A DNA stretch of 64,000 bases from an uncultured Eisenbergiella sp. (GCA_947627215.1 CANQVD010000007.1:1-64000); one strand, 5' to 3'; shown: positions 8,349 to 17,218, counted from the first letter of the stretch. Notes: generated from the letters alone by a model not told the origin. Numbers and translations: made by a program.

Positions 8349-9440
8349 ATGGACGGACAGAAAAACATCATGGATTATGAAACGGTGGCGCTGGACGAAC
8401 GGGAACCGGCGGTGGTGATCATCGATCAGACCAGACTTCCGGGCAGAACGGAGCTCATTTCGCTGAAAAGCGCGAAGGAGATCTGGGACGCGATTTATCT
8501 GCTGAAGGTGCGCGGCGCGCCGGCGATCGGAGTGGCGGCGGCCTTTGGCATTTATGTGCTTTCAGAAAAGATCCGGACGGAGGATTACGACGCGTTTCTG
8601 GCGGAATTTCAGAAGCAGAAGGCGTATCTGGATTCGGCCCGGCCCACCGCGGTGAACCTGTCCTGGGCCCTGAACCGGATGGAGCGGGTGGTGCTGAAAA
8701 ATGCCGGAAGGAGCGTGACGGAGATCCGCGTCCTCCTGAAACGGGAGGCTGTCGCGATCCGGGACGAGGATGTCCGCGTGTGCAGAGCCATCGGGGAATA
8801 CGGGCTTGCGCTGGTCAGGCCGGGCGACGGCATTCTGACGCACTGCAACGCGGGAAAGCTGGCGACGGTGAAGTACGGGACCGCAACAGCGCCCATCTAT
8901 CTGGGGCAGGAGCGGGGCTATCATTTCCGGGTGTTCGCGGACGAGACCCGTCCTCTTTTGCAGGGGGCGCGGCTTACCGCCTACGAGCTGCAGTCCTCCG
9001 GCGTGGATGTGACGCTGATCTGCGATAACATGTCCGCAGCGGTCATGAAAAACGGTTGGGTGAACGCGGTGTTCGTGGGCTGCGACCGGGTGGCGGCCAA
9101 CGGCGATGCCGCGAACAAGATCGGCACCTCCGTGGTGGCGGCCGTCGCTGCCTGTTACGGGGTGCCGGTGTATGTCTGCGCGCCCACCTCCACGATCGAT
9201 ATGGACACCGCCACCGGCGGAGAAATCCATATCGAGCAGCGGCCGGCGGAGGAAGTGACCGAAATGTGGTATCGGGAACGGATGGCACCGGAGGGGGTAA
9301 AGGTTTTCAATCCTGCCTTTGATGTGACGGATCATACGCTGATTGCGGGCATCGTGACGGAATACGGCGTGGCGCGGGCCCCCTATACGGCGTCCTTAAA
9401 AGAGATATTCCGGAAGAAGGCGGCAGAGCGGCCGGACTGA
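8349..9440 (+). CDS. mtnA: S-methyl-5-thioribose-1-phosphate isomerase (MtnA), eIF2B-related
   Basis: Isomerises 5-methylthioribose-1-phosphate to 5-methylthioribulose-1-phosphate in methionine salvage. The family is also known to isomerise 5-deoxyribose-1-phosphate in radical SAM by-product salvage. From the ATG at 8349 the protein is 363 residues, a normal size; an ATG at 8370 is also possible. Diagnostic motifs are KVRGAPAIGVAAAFG, the catalytic Cys in ILTHCNAGKLAT, the catalytic Asp in VFVGCDRVAANGD, and NKIGT. No other salvage gene (mtnK, mtnB, mtnN) is nearby, so the physiological substrate is uncertain. The same-frame extension upstream to 8268 overlaps the previous gene and is rejected. 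Confidence 0.9.
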   Translation: MDGQKNIMDYETVALDEREPAVVIIDQTRLPGRTELISLKSAKEIWDAIYLLKVRGAPAIGVAAAFGIYVLSEKIRTEDYDAFLAEFQKQKAYLDSARPTAVNLSWALNRMERVVLKNAGRSVTEIRVLLKREAVAIRDEDVRVCRAIGEYGLALVRPGDGILTHCNAGKLATVKYGTATAPIYLGQERGYHFRVFADETRPLLQGARLTAYELQSSGVDVTLICDNMSAAVMKNGWVNAVFVGCDRVAANGDAANKIGTSVVAAVAACYGVPVYVCAPTSTIDMDTATGGEIHIEQRPAEEVTEMWYRERMAPEGVKVFNPAFDVTDHTLIAGIVTEYGVARAPYTASLKEIFRKKAAERPD

Positions 9441-9525
9441 GACGGGGACAGACGGCGCGGGGAAGCTTTGCGGCAGGCCGGTTCCTGCGGAAAACCGCGA
9501 AGGGGCACGCCCCGCGGAAAAGAAC

Positions 9526-9554
9526 TTGACCCGTCTATGTCAAAGTGATATGAT
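9526..9554 (+). promoter_or_regulatory. Sigma-A promoter of ptb-buk
   Basis: TTGACC (9526-9531), a 17-bp spacer and TATGAT (9549-9554). The predicted start near 9561 gives a leader of about 113 nt before ptb. It separates ptb-buk from mtnA. Confidence 0.75.
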
Positions 9555-9673
9555 TTTAACAGCGGGCGAAGCCCGAAGCAGCGAAAAAGGCGGTCTGTGC
9601 GGCCGGGCTGCAGGGCATGCGTCCGATGGAAACCGACGGAAGCTGTCGGATAATGTGAATGAGGTGCGAACAA

Positions 9674-10597
9674 ATGATCATGAATTTTGAAGGGCTGATT
9701 TCCCGGGTGAAGGAATGCGGCAAAAAGAAGGTCGCCGTGGCGGTGGCCGAGGATTATGCGGTGCTGGAGGCCATACAGGCGGCCAGGAAACAGGGAATCG
9801 CGGATGCGATCCTGGTGGGCGACGAAGAAAAGATCCGTGAGATCGGCGAAAGCCTTTCCATGGATATGAACGCATACGAGATCGTCCATGAGCCGGATCA
9901 CTGGCAGGCTGCACTGACCGCGGTGAAGCTGGCCCATGACGGCGTGGCGGATATGTATATGAAGGGGCTGATCGATACCAAGTCCTTTTTAAAGAGCATA
10001 CTGGATAAGGAAGTGGGGCTGCGCACGGGCAGACCGCTTTCCCATGTGGCCGTATTTGAAGTGGAGGGCATCAAACAGCTTCTGTTTCTGACGGACGTAG
10101 CCTTTATGACCTATCCTACGCTGGAGGATAAGGTCCATATCATTGAGAATACGGTGGAGGTAGCCCATGCCTGCGGGCTGGCGTGCCCGAAGGTGGCGCC
10201 CCTGGCGGCAGTGGAGGTGGTCAACCCCAAGATGCCTGCCACGGTGGAGGCAGCGGAGCTGACGAAGATGAACGAAGAAGGAAAGATCACCGGCTGTATT
10301 GTAGACGGCCCGCTTTCCATGGATATCGCCATCGATCCCGAGGCGGCGGCCCACAAGGGCGCGTCGGGGCGGAAGGTAGCAGGGGATGCGGATATCCTGC
10401 TGTTTCCGGATATCCACGCCGGGAATCTGGTTTATAAGACCCTGGTACATACCGCGAAGATGCAGAACGGCTGCATCCTGACCGGGACGAAGGTGCCGGC
10501 GATCCTGACCAGCCGGTCCGACAGCTTCCAGACCAAGGTGAATTCCATCGCGCTGGCGGCCGTGGTGGCGGAAGGGCTTCGGAAAAACGCCGACTGA
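9674..10597 (+). CDS. ptb: Phosphate butyryltransferase
   Basis: Transfers the butyryl group of butyryl-CoA to phosphate, giving butyryl phosphate for ATP formation by the next gene product. The protein has 307 residues from the ATG at 9674, which is preceded by GAGGTG. The ATG at 9659 in the same frame has no ribosome site. It belongs to the PTA/PTB fold, with [18 protein letters not shown] and [15 protein letters not shown] segments that distinguish butyryl from acetyl transferases. Immediate coupling to buk supports butyryl as the physiological acyl group. Chain-length range cannot be read from the sequence. Confidence 0.94.
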   Translation: MIMNFEGLISRVKECGKKKVAVAVAEDYAVLEAIQAARKQGIADAILVGDEEKIREIGESLSMDMNAYEIVHEPDHWQAALTAVKLAHDGVADMYMKGLIDTKSFLKSILDKEVGLRTGRPLSHVAVFEVEGIKQLLFLTDVAFMTYPTLEDKVHIIENTVEVAHACGLACPKVAPLAAVEVVNPKMPATVEAAELTKMNEEGKITGCIVDGPLSMDIAIDPEAAAHKGASGRKVAGDADILLFPDIHAGNLVYKTLVHTAKMQNGCILTGTKVPAILTSRSDSFQTKVNSIALAAVVAEGLRKNAD

Positions 10598-10683
10598 CGC
10601 GCTGCGCGGGCCGGCCCGGCTCTCTGCCGCTGCAGGGGCCGTTTTCCGGCTGCAGGATATATAAAAAAGGAGATTTTACGATT

Positions 10684-11751
10684 ATGGCAATCAAAAGCTT
10701 AATTATCAATCCGGGATCAACTTCCACCAAGATCGGCGTGTTCGAGGATGAGACCCTTCTGTTCGAGGAAACCCTGCGCCATCCCACGGAAGAGATCATG
10801 AAGTATGCTTCCATCATTGATCAGAAGGATTTTCGGAAAAATATCATTCTTTCCTTCCTGAAGGAAAAGAACTGCGATATCCGTTCCTTCGATGTGGTCG
10901 TGGGGCGCGGCGGCATGCTCAAGCCTGTTTCCGGCGGCACCTACGCGGTGACGGATGCCCTTCTGGCGGATCTGAAAAAGGGCGTGCAGGGGCAGCATGC
11001 GTCCAATCTGGGCGGCATTCTGGCGCGGGAGATCGGAGATGAGATCGGCGTTCCGTCCTATATCGTGGATCCGGTGGTTGTGGACGAACTGACGGAGGTG
11101 GCCCGTATCTCCGGGATGCCCGAGCTCCCCAGGAGGAGCATTTTCCACGCGCTGAATCAGAAGGCGGTGGCCAGAAGATATGCGAAGGAGCATGGTGTCA
11201 GGTATGAGGATCTGAACCTGATCGTCATTCATATGGGCGGCGGCGTGTCCGTGGGCGCGCACCAGAAGGGCCGCGTGGTGGATGTCAACAACATTTTGGA
11301 CGGCGAGGGCGCGTTTTCTCCGGAGCGCGCGGGGACCGTGCCGGTGGGCGATCTGATCAAGCTGTGCTTCTCCGGAAAGTATACGGAGAAAGAACTCTAT
11401 AAAAAGATCTGCGGCAACGGCGGTTACAACGCTTATCTGGGCACCAACGATGCGAGGGACGTGGAAAAGCTGGCAAAAGAAGGCGATCACGAGGCGCAGA
11501 TTGTGCTGGAGGCATTCTATTATCAACTGGCGAAGGATGCCGGCGCCATGGCGGCCGTGCTCTGCGGCAAGGTGGATCAGATCATTCTGACCGGCGGCAT
11601 CGCCTATTCTGCCCTGACCACGGAAAAGCTGAAGGAAAGGCTCGGGTGGATCGCACCCTTTACGGTATATCCCGGTGAGGATGAACTGCTGGCGCTGGCG
11701 CAGGGTGCGCTCCGCGTCATGAAGGGTGAGGAAGCGGCGAAGGAATATTGA
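10684..11751 (+). CDS. buk: Butyrate kinase
   Basis: Converts butyryl phosphate and ADP to butyrate and ATP, the energy-yielding last step of the kinase route. The protein has 355 residues and belongs to the acetokinase/ASKHA superfamily. The N-terminal [17 protein letters not shown] and the [14 protein letters not shown] motif bind phosphate and ATP, and LTGGIAYS is the adenosine motif. The start at 10684 follows AAGGAG, 86 nt after ptb. No butyryl-CoA:acetate CoA-transferase is in this window, so the kinase route is the visible butyrate exit. Confidence 0.95.
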   Translation: MAIKSLIINPGSTSTKIGVFEDETLLFEETLRHPTEEIMKYASIIDQKDFRKNIILSFLKEKNCDIRSFDVVVGRGGMLKPVSGGTYAVTDALLADLKKGVQGQHASNLGGILAREIGDEIGVPSYIVDPVVVDELTEVARISGMPELPRRSIFHALNQKAVARRYAKEHGVRYEDLNLIVIHMGGGVSVGAHQKGRVVDVNNILDGEGAFSPERAGTVPVGDLIKLCFSGKYTEKELYKKICGNGGYNAYLGTNDARDVEKLAKEGDHEAQIVLEAFYYQLAKDAGAMAAVLCGKVDQIILTGGIAYSALTTEKLKERLGWIAPFTVYPGEDELLALAQGALRVMKGEEAAKEY

Positions 11752-11793
11752 ATTCGCCGGCGTATTCAGAAGAAGAAAGGGCGGAGGATTATC

Positions 11794-12870
11794 ATGAGAA
11801 AAAACAGGATCATGAAGGCGGTGCCCGCGATATGTCTGGCGCTCGGAATGCTCATGCTTTTGGGGGACCGGACAGTCGCGAGGGCGGAGGAGACCGTTAC
11901 GGTGACGGGGACCGTGGTTTCGGATACCACGCCTACCCTGCTGTATCTGTCCACCGTTGACGGCGTGATGGAGATCAAGATCGATTCCGGAACGGATGTC
12001 AGCGGATGCAAAATCCTGCTGCCGGATGAAAGCGTTACGGTGTCCGTGGCCCGCGGCTCCGACGGGTATATGCATGCGGCGGCGATCAAAGAGGGGCCCG
12101 CGACTCCCCGGGTGACGGTGGACACCTCATCGACGACGACGGTGACGGGCACGCTGGACAAGAAATCCAGAGGCGAGCTGCTTTATCTGAATACAGCCCA
12201 GGGCACGATGGAGATCCGGTATGATGAATCGACGGATATGAGCGGTGTCCATGTGCTCGTGGCAGGCCAGTCTTACAGTATCAAATGTGCGAGAGGTTCG
12301 GATGCCTATATGCATGCGGTGAGCGTTTCCGACGGTGTGACCGGCGGCATCGCCGGCGCGTCCTCCGGAACCGTTTCTTCCTCGACGACGCCTGCGCCTG
12401 CGGGTAACGCGCCGACGGCGACCGCCGCGATCATCGGAACGGTGGCCGGAAGCACGAAGGAAGGGCTTTTGTATCTGTCCACCGCGAGCGGGGAGATGCA
12501 GTTTGTGATCGACAGCTATACCGATACCAGAAACGGTCTGGTCCTTGTTCCGGGCAATCAGTTGGTCGTTACCTATTACCGCGGTTCCGACGCTTATATG
12601 CACGCTGCGATGGTGATGGGCATGAAGGGGGCGATGCTCCCGGCCACGATCGATAGTTCTTCTTCCGCCACGGTGAGCGGGACTGTCATGGGGAAATCCA
12701 CGCAGGATATTCTTTGCCTGGAGACGCAGTACGGAACAATGGAGATCCGGCTGGATGCGCTGCAGAGCATCACGGGCTGCAAGGCGTTCTTTGTCGGCCA
12801 GCGGCTGAACGTGGTGTGCGCGCGCGGTTCGGATGCCTATATGCACGCGACCGCCGTCACGGCAGGCTGA
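11794..12870 (+). CDS. Secreted protein of four tandem domains ending in RGSD(A/G)YMHA
   Basis: A 358-residue exported protein of unknown function. Residues 1-32 are a signal peptide (basic start, hydrophobic core, ARAEE cleavage region). Four repeats of roughly 70-85 residues follow. Each starts with a T(V)xGT strand, continues with LLYLsTxxGxMEi and a D..TD turn, and ends in the near-invariant RGSDxYMHA (about residues 87, 167, 265 and 347). A Ser/Thr/Ala/Pro linker separates repeats 2 and 3. The pattern suggests four small beta-barrel domains resembling OB folds. No catalytic motif or cell-wall anchor is visible. It follows buk by 42 nt and ends at a terminator. Confidence 0.75.
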   Translation: MRKNRIMKAVPAICLALGMLMLLGDRTVARAEETVTVTGTVVSDTTPTLLYLSTVDGVMEIKIDSGTDVSGCKILLPDESVTVSVARGSDGYMHAAAIKEGPATPRVTVDTSSTTTVTGTLDKKSRGELLYLNTAQGTMEIRYDESTDMSGVHVLVAGQSYSIKCARGSDAYMHAVSVSDGVTGGIAGASSGTVSSSTTPAPAGNAPTATAAIIGTVAGSTKEGLLYLSTASGEMQFVIDSYTDTRNGLVLVPGNQLVVTYYRGSDAYMHAAMVMGMKGAMLPATIDSSSSATVSGTVMGKSTQDILCLETQYGTMEIRLDALQSITGCKAFFVGQRLNVVCARGSDAYMHATAVTAG

Positions 12871-12891
12871 CGGAAACAGAAAAGAATGCTC

Positions 12892-12923
12892 AGGACCCCA
12901 CCCGGACGGGCGGGGTCCTTTTT
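12892..12923 (+). terminator. Intrinsic terminator after the four-repeat protein
   Basis: Stem AGGACCCC (12892-12899) pairs with GGGGTCCT (12912-12919) and is followed by TTTTT. It ends the ptb-buk transcript just before the HAD gene. Confidence 0.8.
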
Positions 12924-12934
12924 AAGGGGAAAGC

Positions 12935-13681
12935 ATGAAGGAAAAATCACTCTGTCAGAAGGGAAAAGGCCGGGAACAGGTGACAACGGTTCTGTTCGAC
13001 CTGGATGGGACGCTGCTGCCGATGGACCAGGATGTATTCACCAAAACGTATTTTAAGCTGCTGGCGGCGAAGCTGGTTTCCCGCGGCTATGAGCCGGGAA
13101 AGCTGGTGGACAGTATCTGGGCCGGGACGAAGGCCATGGTGGAAAACGACGGAAGCTGTCTGAACGAAGAAGCTTTCTGGAACCGGTTCACACAGATATA
13201 CGGGGAGAGGGTGCGGGCGGATCTGCCGCTGTTCCTGGAATTTTATCAGAATGAATTCAATGAGGCACAGCGGGTTTGCGGGCGGAATCCCGTCGCGGTG
13301 CGCCTGATCGCCCGCCTGAAGGAAAACGGATACCGGCTCGTGCTGGCTACCAATCCCATTTTCCCGGCCATTGCCACAGAGAACCGCATTCACTGGGCAG
13401 GACTGGAGCCGTCGGATTTCGAGTGGTATACCACCTATGAAAACATCGGGCACTGCAAGCCCAATCCGGATTATTACCGGGATATCCTGGAACGGCTTGG
13501 GTGTACGGCAGGAGAATGTCTGATGGTGGGAAACGATGTGGCGGAGGATATGATCGCGCAGACGCTGGGGATGCGCGTGTTTCTGCTCACGGACTGTCTG
13601 ATCAACCGGGAGAGGGCGGACATTTCCCGGTATCCGAAGGGCGGCTTTGAACAGTTGGAGGAATTGCTCTTCGGCGCATGA
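12935..13681 (+). CDS. HAD-superfamily phosphatase
   Basis: A 248-residue cytoplasmic hydrolase. Motif I is FDLDGTLLPMD, holding the nucleophile and acid/base Asp pair. Motif II Thr lies in LVLATNPIF. Motif III Lys lies near GHCKPNPDYY, and motif IV is GNDVAEDMIAQ. A helical cap lies between motifs I and II, as in the phosphoglycolate phosphatase/pyrophosphatase group. Substrate cannot be named. The ATG at 12935 has AAGGGGAAAG upstream and starts 12 nt after the preceding terminator, so its own promoter is unclear and some read-through is likely. Confidence 0.8.
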   Translation: MKEKSLCQKGKGREQVTTVLFDLDGTLLPMDQDVFTKTYFKLLAAKLVSRGYEPGKLVDSIWAGTKAMVENDGSCLNEEAFWNRFTQIYGERVRADLPLFLEFYQNEFNEAQRVCGRNPVAVRLIARLKENGYRLVLATNPIFPAIATENRIHWAGLEPSDFEWYTTYENIGHCKPNPDYYRDILERLGCTAGECLMVGNDVAEDMIAQTLGMRVFLLTDCLINRERADISRYPKGGFEQLEELLFGA

Positions 13682-13725
13682 GCCGCCGGCTGCAGAGCCC
13701 GGCCGGTTTCCGCAGTCAGGCGGTA

Positions 13726-14003
13726 CTTTCCTCTCCCGTATAAAAAGAACGCCTTTCCGGCGCGGCAGGTCCCGTCAAAACCGGAGGGCGCCCCGACCGG
13801 ACGGCATGCATTCCATTTTCCCGGACCGTAGAAAAGCGCCGATACTTACGCCGCGTTCTTTGCGGCGTTATGTACCGCTGCGCTTTTCTTCCGAGCACAA
13901 GCGTGTCCGGAAAAGGAATGCATGCCGTCCGGTCGGGGCGCCCTCCGGTTTTGACGGGATCTGCCGCGCCGGAAAGGGGCCTTTTTTACACAGGAGCGGA
14001 AAG
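13726..14003 (-). repeat. Long hairpin element, copy B (centre on the minus strand)
   Basis: Inner arms 13752-13814 and 13915-13977 (63 nt) are complementary with one mismatch. Weaker complementarity continues outward to 13726 and 14003. The 100-nt centre (13815-13914), read on the minus strand, matches the centre of copy A at nearly all positions, and several differences are compensatory in the predicted stem. Arm sequences do not resemble those of A or C. It fills the gap between the convergent HAD gene and the LacI-type gene, ending 2 nt before the latter's stop codon. Confidence 0.9.
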
Positions 14004-14005
14004 GG

Positions 14006-15019
14006 TCACCGCTTTCCGTCCCGGGTGGTGCCGCCGTACCGGTACTGCGCCGGCAGCAGCGTCAGACAGGGCGCGGGCGTCCCGTCCGCGGCGGTCAGGA
14101 TCTCCACGCATTTTTCCGCCAGAAGTTCTACGGGCTGACAGATGGAGGAGATGAAGAGATCGTCGTCATCATTGCCGAATTTGCGGATGCCGTCGAAGCC
14201 GATGATCTGCACGTCCTCCGGCACCCGATACCCCTCCGAGAGCAGGAGCCTGTAAAACATATATCCGTGGTAATCGGTGTGGGAAAACACGCCGTCAAAG
14301 GTCAGACTGCCGTCCGGCCTTTTGTGTTTTTCCAGGAACTCCTTCATGATCCGCAGCCGGTCGTCGCAGTCCACCTCGTCGATGAAATCCGGCTCCAGGC
14401 CGTACTTTTCGCAGGCGTAGAGATAGCCGTCCTTCCGCTTGTCGGATTCGCCGGGAAAGACGGAGTGGAAGCGGATGTAAATGGGGTGCCTGCAGCCGAA
14501 TTCCAGCAGCTTTTCGATGGCCAGACAGCCGCCGGAGAAGTTGTCCGAGGCTACCCGGGGAATGACCCGGTTCTCGAAGAAGCGGTCGAACACCACGATG
14601 GGCAGGGACGGCGGAATGTATTTTCCGATATCGGAGTAGGTCAGGGCGATGATGCCGTCCACCTTATTGTTGGCGGCCATGTTCAGATAGTCGATCTCCT
14701 TCTGGGGGATGCCGTCGGCGCAGCAAAGCAGCAGGCGGAGCCCCTTTTTATAAAGAGAGGCCTCGATGTGGTCCGCGAAAGAAGCGAAAAAGGGATTGGT
14801 GGTATTGGGGATGATCAGAGCCACCAGGTTGCTCTTCTGGGTTTTCAGCCCCCGGGCGTAGGTGTTCACTTCATAATTCAGCGTCTGGATGGCCTGTTCC
14901 ACCTTGAGGCGGTTCCTTTCGGAGACCGGGATGCCGTTGATCACCTTGGATACCGTGCCTAGGGCCACGCCGGCCTCTCTGGCCACGTCTTTCATGGTGG
15001 GCGCTTTTTGGGAGGTCAT
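14006..15019 (-). CDS. LacI-family transcriptional regulator of the fructan locus
   Basis: A 337-residue repressor. Residues 8-55 form the LacI helix-turn-helix and hinge (MKDVAREAGVALGTVSKVIN). A periplasmic-binding-like sugar domain follows (VALIIPNTTNPFFASFADHI). It is divergent from the ABC importer genes. The 258-nt gap holds its own promoter (15086-15114) and two TGAAACGTTTCA operators, which is the expected site type for this family. It most likely represses the importer and GH genes until a sugar inducer binds, and it may also repress itself. The inducer is not known, but the downstream GH32 enzymes suggest fructose or a fructo-oligosaccharide. Confidence 0.92.
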   Translation of the reverse strand: MTSQKAPTMKDVAREAGVALGTVSKVINGIPVSERNRLKVEQAIQTLNYEVNTYARGLKTQKSNLVALIIPNTTNPFFASFADHIEASLYKKGLRLLLCCADGIPQKEIDYLNMAANNKVDGIIALTYSDIGKYIPPSLPIVVFDRFFENRVIPRVASDNFSGGCLAIEKLLEFGCRHPIYIRFHSVFPGESDKRKDGYLYACEKYGLEPDFIDEVDCDDRLRIMKEFLEKHKRPDGSLTFDGVFSHTDYHGYMFYRLLLSEGYRVPEDVQIIGFDGIRKFGNDDDDLFISSICQPVELLAEKCVEILTAADGTPAPCLTLLPAQYRYGGTTRDGKR

Positions 15020-15085
15020 AAGTCATATCCTTTCTTTTTCCGGAGTCCTCAGAGCGAGGCGTCGAAGTTCTCCGTTCTGTCTATA

Positions 15086-15114
15086 TTTATACCACAAATT
15101 TGACATCGTTTCAA
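15086..15114 (-). promoter_or_regulatory. Promoter of the LacI-family gene
   Basis: On the minus strand TTGAAA (15114-15109), a 17-bp spacer and TATAAA (15091-15086). The upstream operator at 15122-15155 begins 8 bp behind the -35 box, so autoregulation is plausible. Confidence 0.65.
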
Positions 15115-15121
15115 CCGTTAT

Positions 15122-15155
15122 ATTCCACAAAATGAAACGTTTCATTTTGTGGAAT
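15122..15155. promoter_or_regulatory. Operator 1, perfect 34-bp palindrome
   Basis: A 34-bp perfect palindrome is centred on TGAAACGTTTCA (15133-15144), with flanks ATTCCACAAAA and its complement. The core fits LacI/GalR-family operators with a central CG step. It lies between the two divergent promoters, about 89 bp upstream of the centre of operator 2's match, which would allow looping between two bound dimers. Confidence 0.85.
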
Positions 15156-15189
15156 TGTGACGAATATCAGTTTTTACATCAATTTTATA

Positions 15190-15218
15190 TTGATTTTTTC
15201 AGGGCAGGGTGCTATGAT
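15190..15218 (+). promoter_or_regulatory. Promoter of the fructan ABC importer and GH genes
   Basis: TTGATT (15190-15195), a 17-bp spacer and TATGAT (15213-15218). Operator 2 starts 15 bp after the -10 box, over the initial transcribed region, which is a classical repression arrangement. Confidence 0.75.
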
Positions 15219-15232
15219 TGTTTCAACAAATA

Positions 15233-15244
15233 TGAAACGTTTCA
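15233..15244. promoter_or_regulatory. Operator 2, TGAAACGTTTCA
   Basis: The 12-bp palindromic core is identical to that of operator 1; symmetry extends to 14 bp only (ATGAAACGTTTCAT). It sits just downstream of the promoter -10 box and ends 33 bp before the first permease start codon. The two cores are exactly 100 bp apart. The site also resembles a catabolite-responsive element, so CcpA binding is an alternative or addition. Confidence 0.85.
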
Positions 15245-15277
15245 TTTCAAGAGATCAGAAAAAGGAGGAGAGAGAAA

Positions 15278-16216
15278 ATGGGTAAAGAACAGACCGCCGT
15301 GGCGGTACCCAAACAGAGCCTGGGCAAGCGGGTCATGAAGCACTGGGAATTCTACGTGCTGCTGCTGCCGGGCATCATCCTGACGATCATCTACAAGTAC
15401 TGGCCGATCTACGGCGTACAGATCGCTTTCCGGGATTACAACGCGATGGATGGCTTCTTCGGAAGCGAGTGGGTAGGACTGGAATGGTTCCGCCGGTTTT
15501 TCACCAACTTCAACAGCGCCCGCATGATCCGCAATACGGTGCTGTTGAGCTTTTACAGTATCCTCTGGACGTTTCCGATCCCGATCATCCTGGCCCTGCT
15601 GATCAACCAGGTGAAGCAGAAGAAGTTCCAGAGAGTGTCCCAGACGGTCCTGTACGCGCCGCACTTCATCTCCGTCATGATCCTCTGCGGTATGCTGCGG
15701 ATCTTCCTCTCCCCTTACGGCGGACTGATCAGCATGATCGCGCAGGCCTTCGGCGCCCCGCCGACCAACTACATCGATTCCGCCTCCGCCTTCCGGACGA
15801 TCTACATCGCCTCCAGCATCTGGCAGGACGCGGGGTGGGGAACCATCATCTACATGGCGACGCTCTCCAGCGTGGACGCGTCCCTGCATGAAGCGGCCAA
15901 GGTGGACGGCGCCAACGCCTTCCAGCGGATGCTTCACATCGACATCCCGGAGCTGGTCCCGGTCATTGTCATCCAGTTGATCATGTCCTTCGGCAACCTG
16001 ATGAACGTCGGATTTGAAAAGGCATATCTGCTGCAGACCAGCCTGAACAAAGAGACCTCCGAGATCATCGCCACCTACGTGTACGAACAGGGTATGCTGC
16101 GCGCCATGTACAGCTTCTCCACGGCGGTCGGCCTGTTCAATACGGTGGTCAACATCATCCTGCTGATCGTGGTGAACAAGATCTGCAACAAGCTCTCCAA
16201 CGTGAGCTTCATATAA
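15278..16216 (+). CDS. Carbohydrate ABC transporter permease, LplB type
   Basis: A 312-residue inner-membrane permease with six predicted transmembrane segments, beginning around residue 25 (EFYVLLLPGIILTIIY). It has the conserved EAA loop (HEAAKVDGANAFQRMLHIDI) that contacts the ATPase. It pairs with the next permease and the lipoprotein as an LplB-LplC-LipO importer. No ATPase gene accompanies them. Such systems normally use a shared MsmX-type ATPase encoded elsewhere. AAAGGAGGAG lies just before the ATG. The role in fructo-oligosaccharide uptake is inferred from the enzymes encoded downstream. Confidence 0.93.
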   Translation: MGKEQTAVAVPKQSLGKRVMKHWEFYVLLLPGIILTIIYKYWPIYGVQIAFRDYNAMDGFFGSEWVGLEWFRRFFTNFNSARMIRNTVLLSFYSILWTFPIPIILALLINQVKQKKFQRVSQTVLYAPHFISVMILCGMLRIFLSPYGGLISMIAQAFGAPPTNYIDSASAFRTIYIASSIWQDAGWGTIIYMATLSSVDASLHEAAKVDGANAFQRMLHIDIPELVPVIVIQLIMSFGNLMNVGFEKAYLLQTSLNKETSEIIATYVYEQGMLRAMYSFSTAVGLFNTVVNIILLIVVNKICNKLSNVSFI

Positions 16217-16234
16217 GGGAAGGAGGAAAATGAA

Positions 16235-17128
16235 ATGAAAAGAGAAAGACGGATTTCCTCTGATAAGCTGTTTGATATCTGCAATGTGGCTTTCCTGGCA
16301 ATCCTGGTGGTCATCGTGGCCTACCCGCTCTACTATGTGCTGATCGCCTCCATCTCCAACCCTTACGAGGTGTATGCCGGCAAAACCTTCCTGCTGCCTT
16401 CCCAGATCACCTTTGAAGGATACCGCAGGGTGTTCCGGGAGCAGGCCATCGCCAAGGGCTACCTGAACAGCATTTATTATACGGTGCTGGGTACCTTCGT
16501 ATCGGTGGCGCTGATCATCACCACGGGCTACGCGGTTTCCAAGCCCACGCTTCCGTTCCGCAGGGCGATCATGGTCTTCTATGTAATCACCATGTACTTC
16601 GGCGGCGGCCTGATTCCCACCTACCTGGTGGTTTCCAAGACCGGCCTGCTCAACAGCGTCTGGTCGCTGATCCTGCCCGGCGGCGTCGCCGTGTACAACG
16701 TGATCGTAGCCAGAACCTATTTTGAGACCAGCATTCCCGAAGAGCTCTATGAGGCGGCGGGCATCGACGGCAGCAGCAACCTGGGGACCTTCTTCAAGAT
16801 CGCGCTGCCCCTGGCGAAGCCGATCATGGCGGTCATGGTCATCTTCACGATGGTCGCTTACTGGAACGACTGGTTCACGGCCTTGATCTATATGACCAAC
16901 AAGGACAGATATCCGCTGCAGTTGGCCCTGCGCCAGATCCTGATCCAGAGTCAGGCCACGGCCACCATGATGGGCAACATGGACGGCGGATACGCGGAAG
17001 CCAACAAGATCACCGAGCTGATCAAGTTCGCCTCCATCGTTGTGGGCGCGGTCCCCATGCTGATCGCATACCCCTTCGTACAGAAGTACTTTGAAAAAGG
17101 CTTTATGGCCGGCGCAGTGAAGGGCTGA
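16235..17128 (+). CDS. Carbohydrate ABC transporter permease, LplC/YtcP type
   Basis: A 297-residue partner permease with about six transmembrane helices and the EAA loop YEAAGIDGSSNLGTFFKIAL. The N-terminal DKLFDICNVAFLAILVVIVA segment is typical of the LplC/YtcP branch. The ATG at 16235 has GGAGG immediately upstream, 18 nt after the first permease. An ATG at 16230 hits a stop in two codons and is not used. It forms a heterodimeric channel with the preceding gene product. Confidence 0.93.
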   Translation: MKRERRISSDKLFDICNVAFLAILVVIVAYPLYYVLIASISNPYEVYAGKTFLLPSQITFEGYRRVFREQAIAKGYLNSIYYTVLGTFVSVALIITTGYAVSKPTLPFRRAIMVFYVITMYFGGGLIPTYLVVSKTGLLNSVWSLILPGGVAVYNVIVARTYFETSIPEELYEAAGIDGSSNLGTFFKIALPLAKPIMAVMVIFTMVAYWNDWFTALIYMTNKDRYPLQLALRQILIQSQATATMMGNMDGGYAEANKITELIKFASIVVGAVPMLIAYPFVQKYFEKGFMAGAVKG

Positions 17129-17218
17129 CGGCCATGGCGGGTGCGGAGCGCGGGCGCGCGCTCCGGGCCCAGCAATAGACATGACGCGAAGAACCTGAGA
17201 AAGGAAAGGGAAAACACA

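Noticed and set aside
13647-14138. 163-residue frame across hairpin element B.
   Set aside because: It is open only because of GC bias, crosses both arms and enters the LacI gene antisense; no ribosome site or motif.
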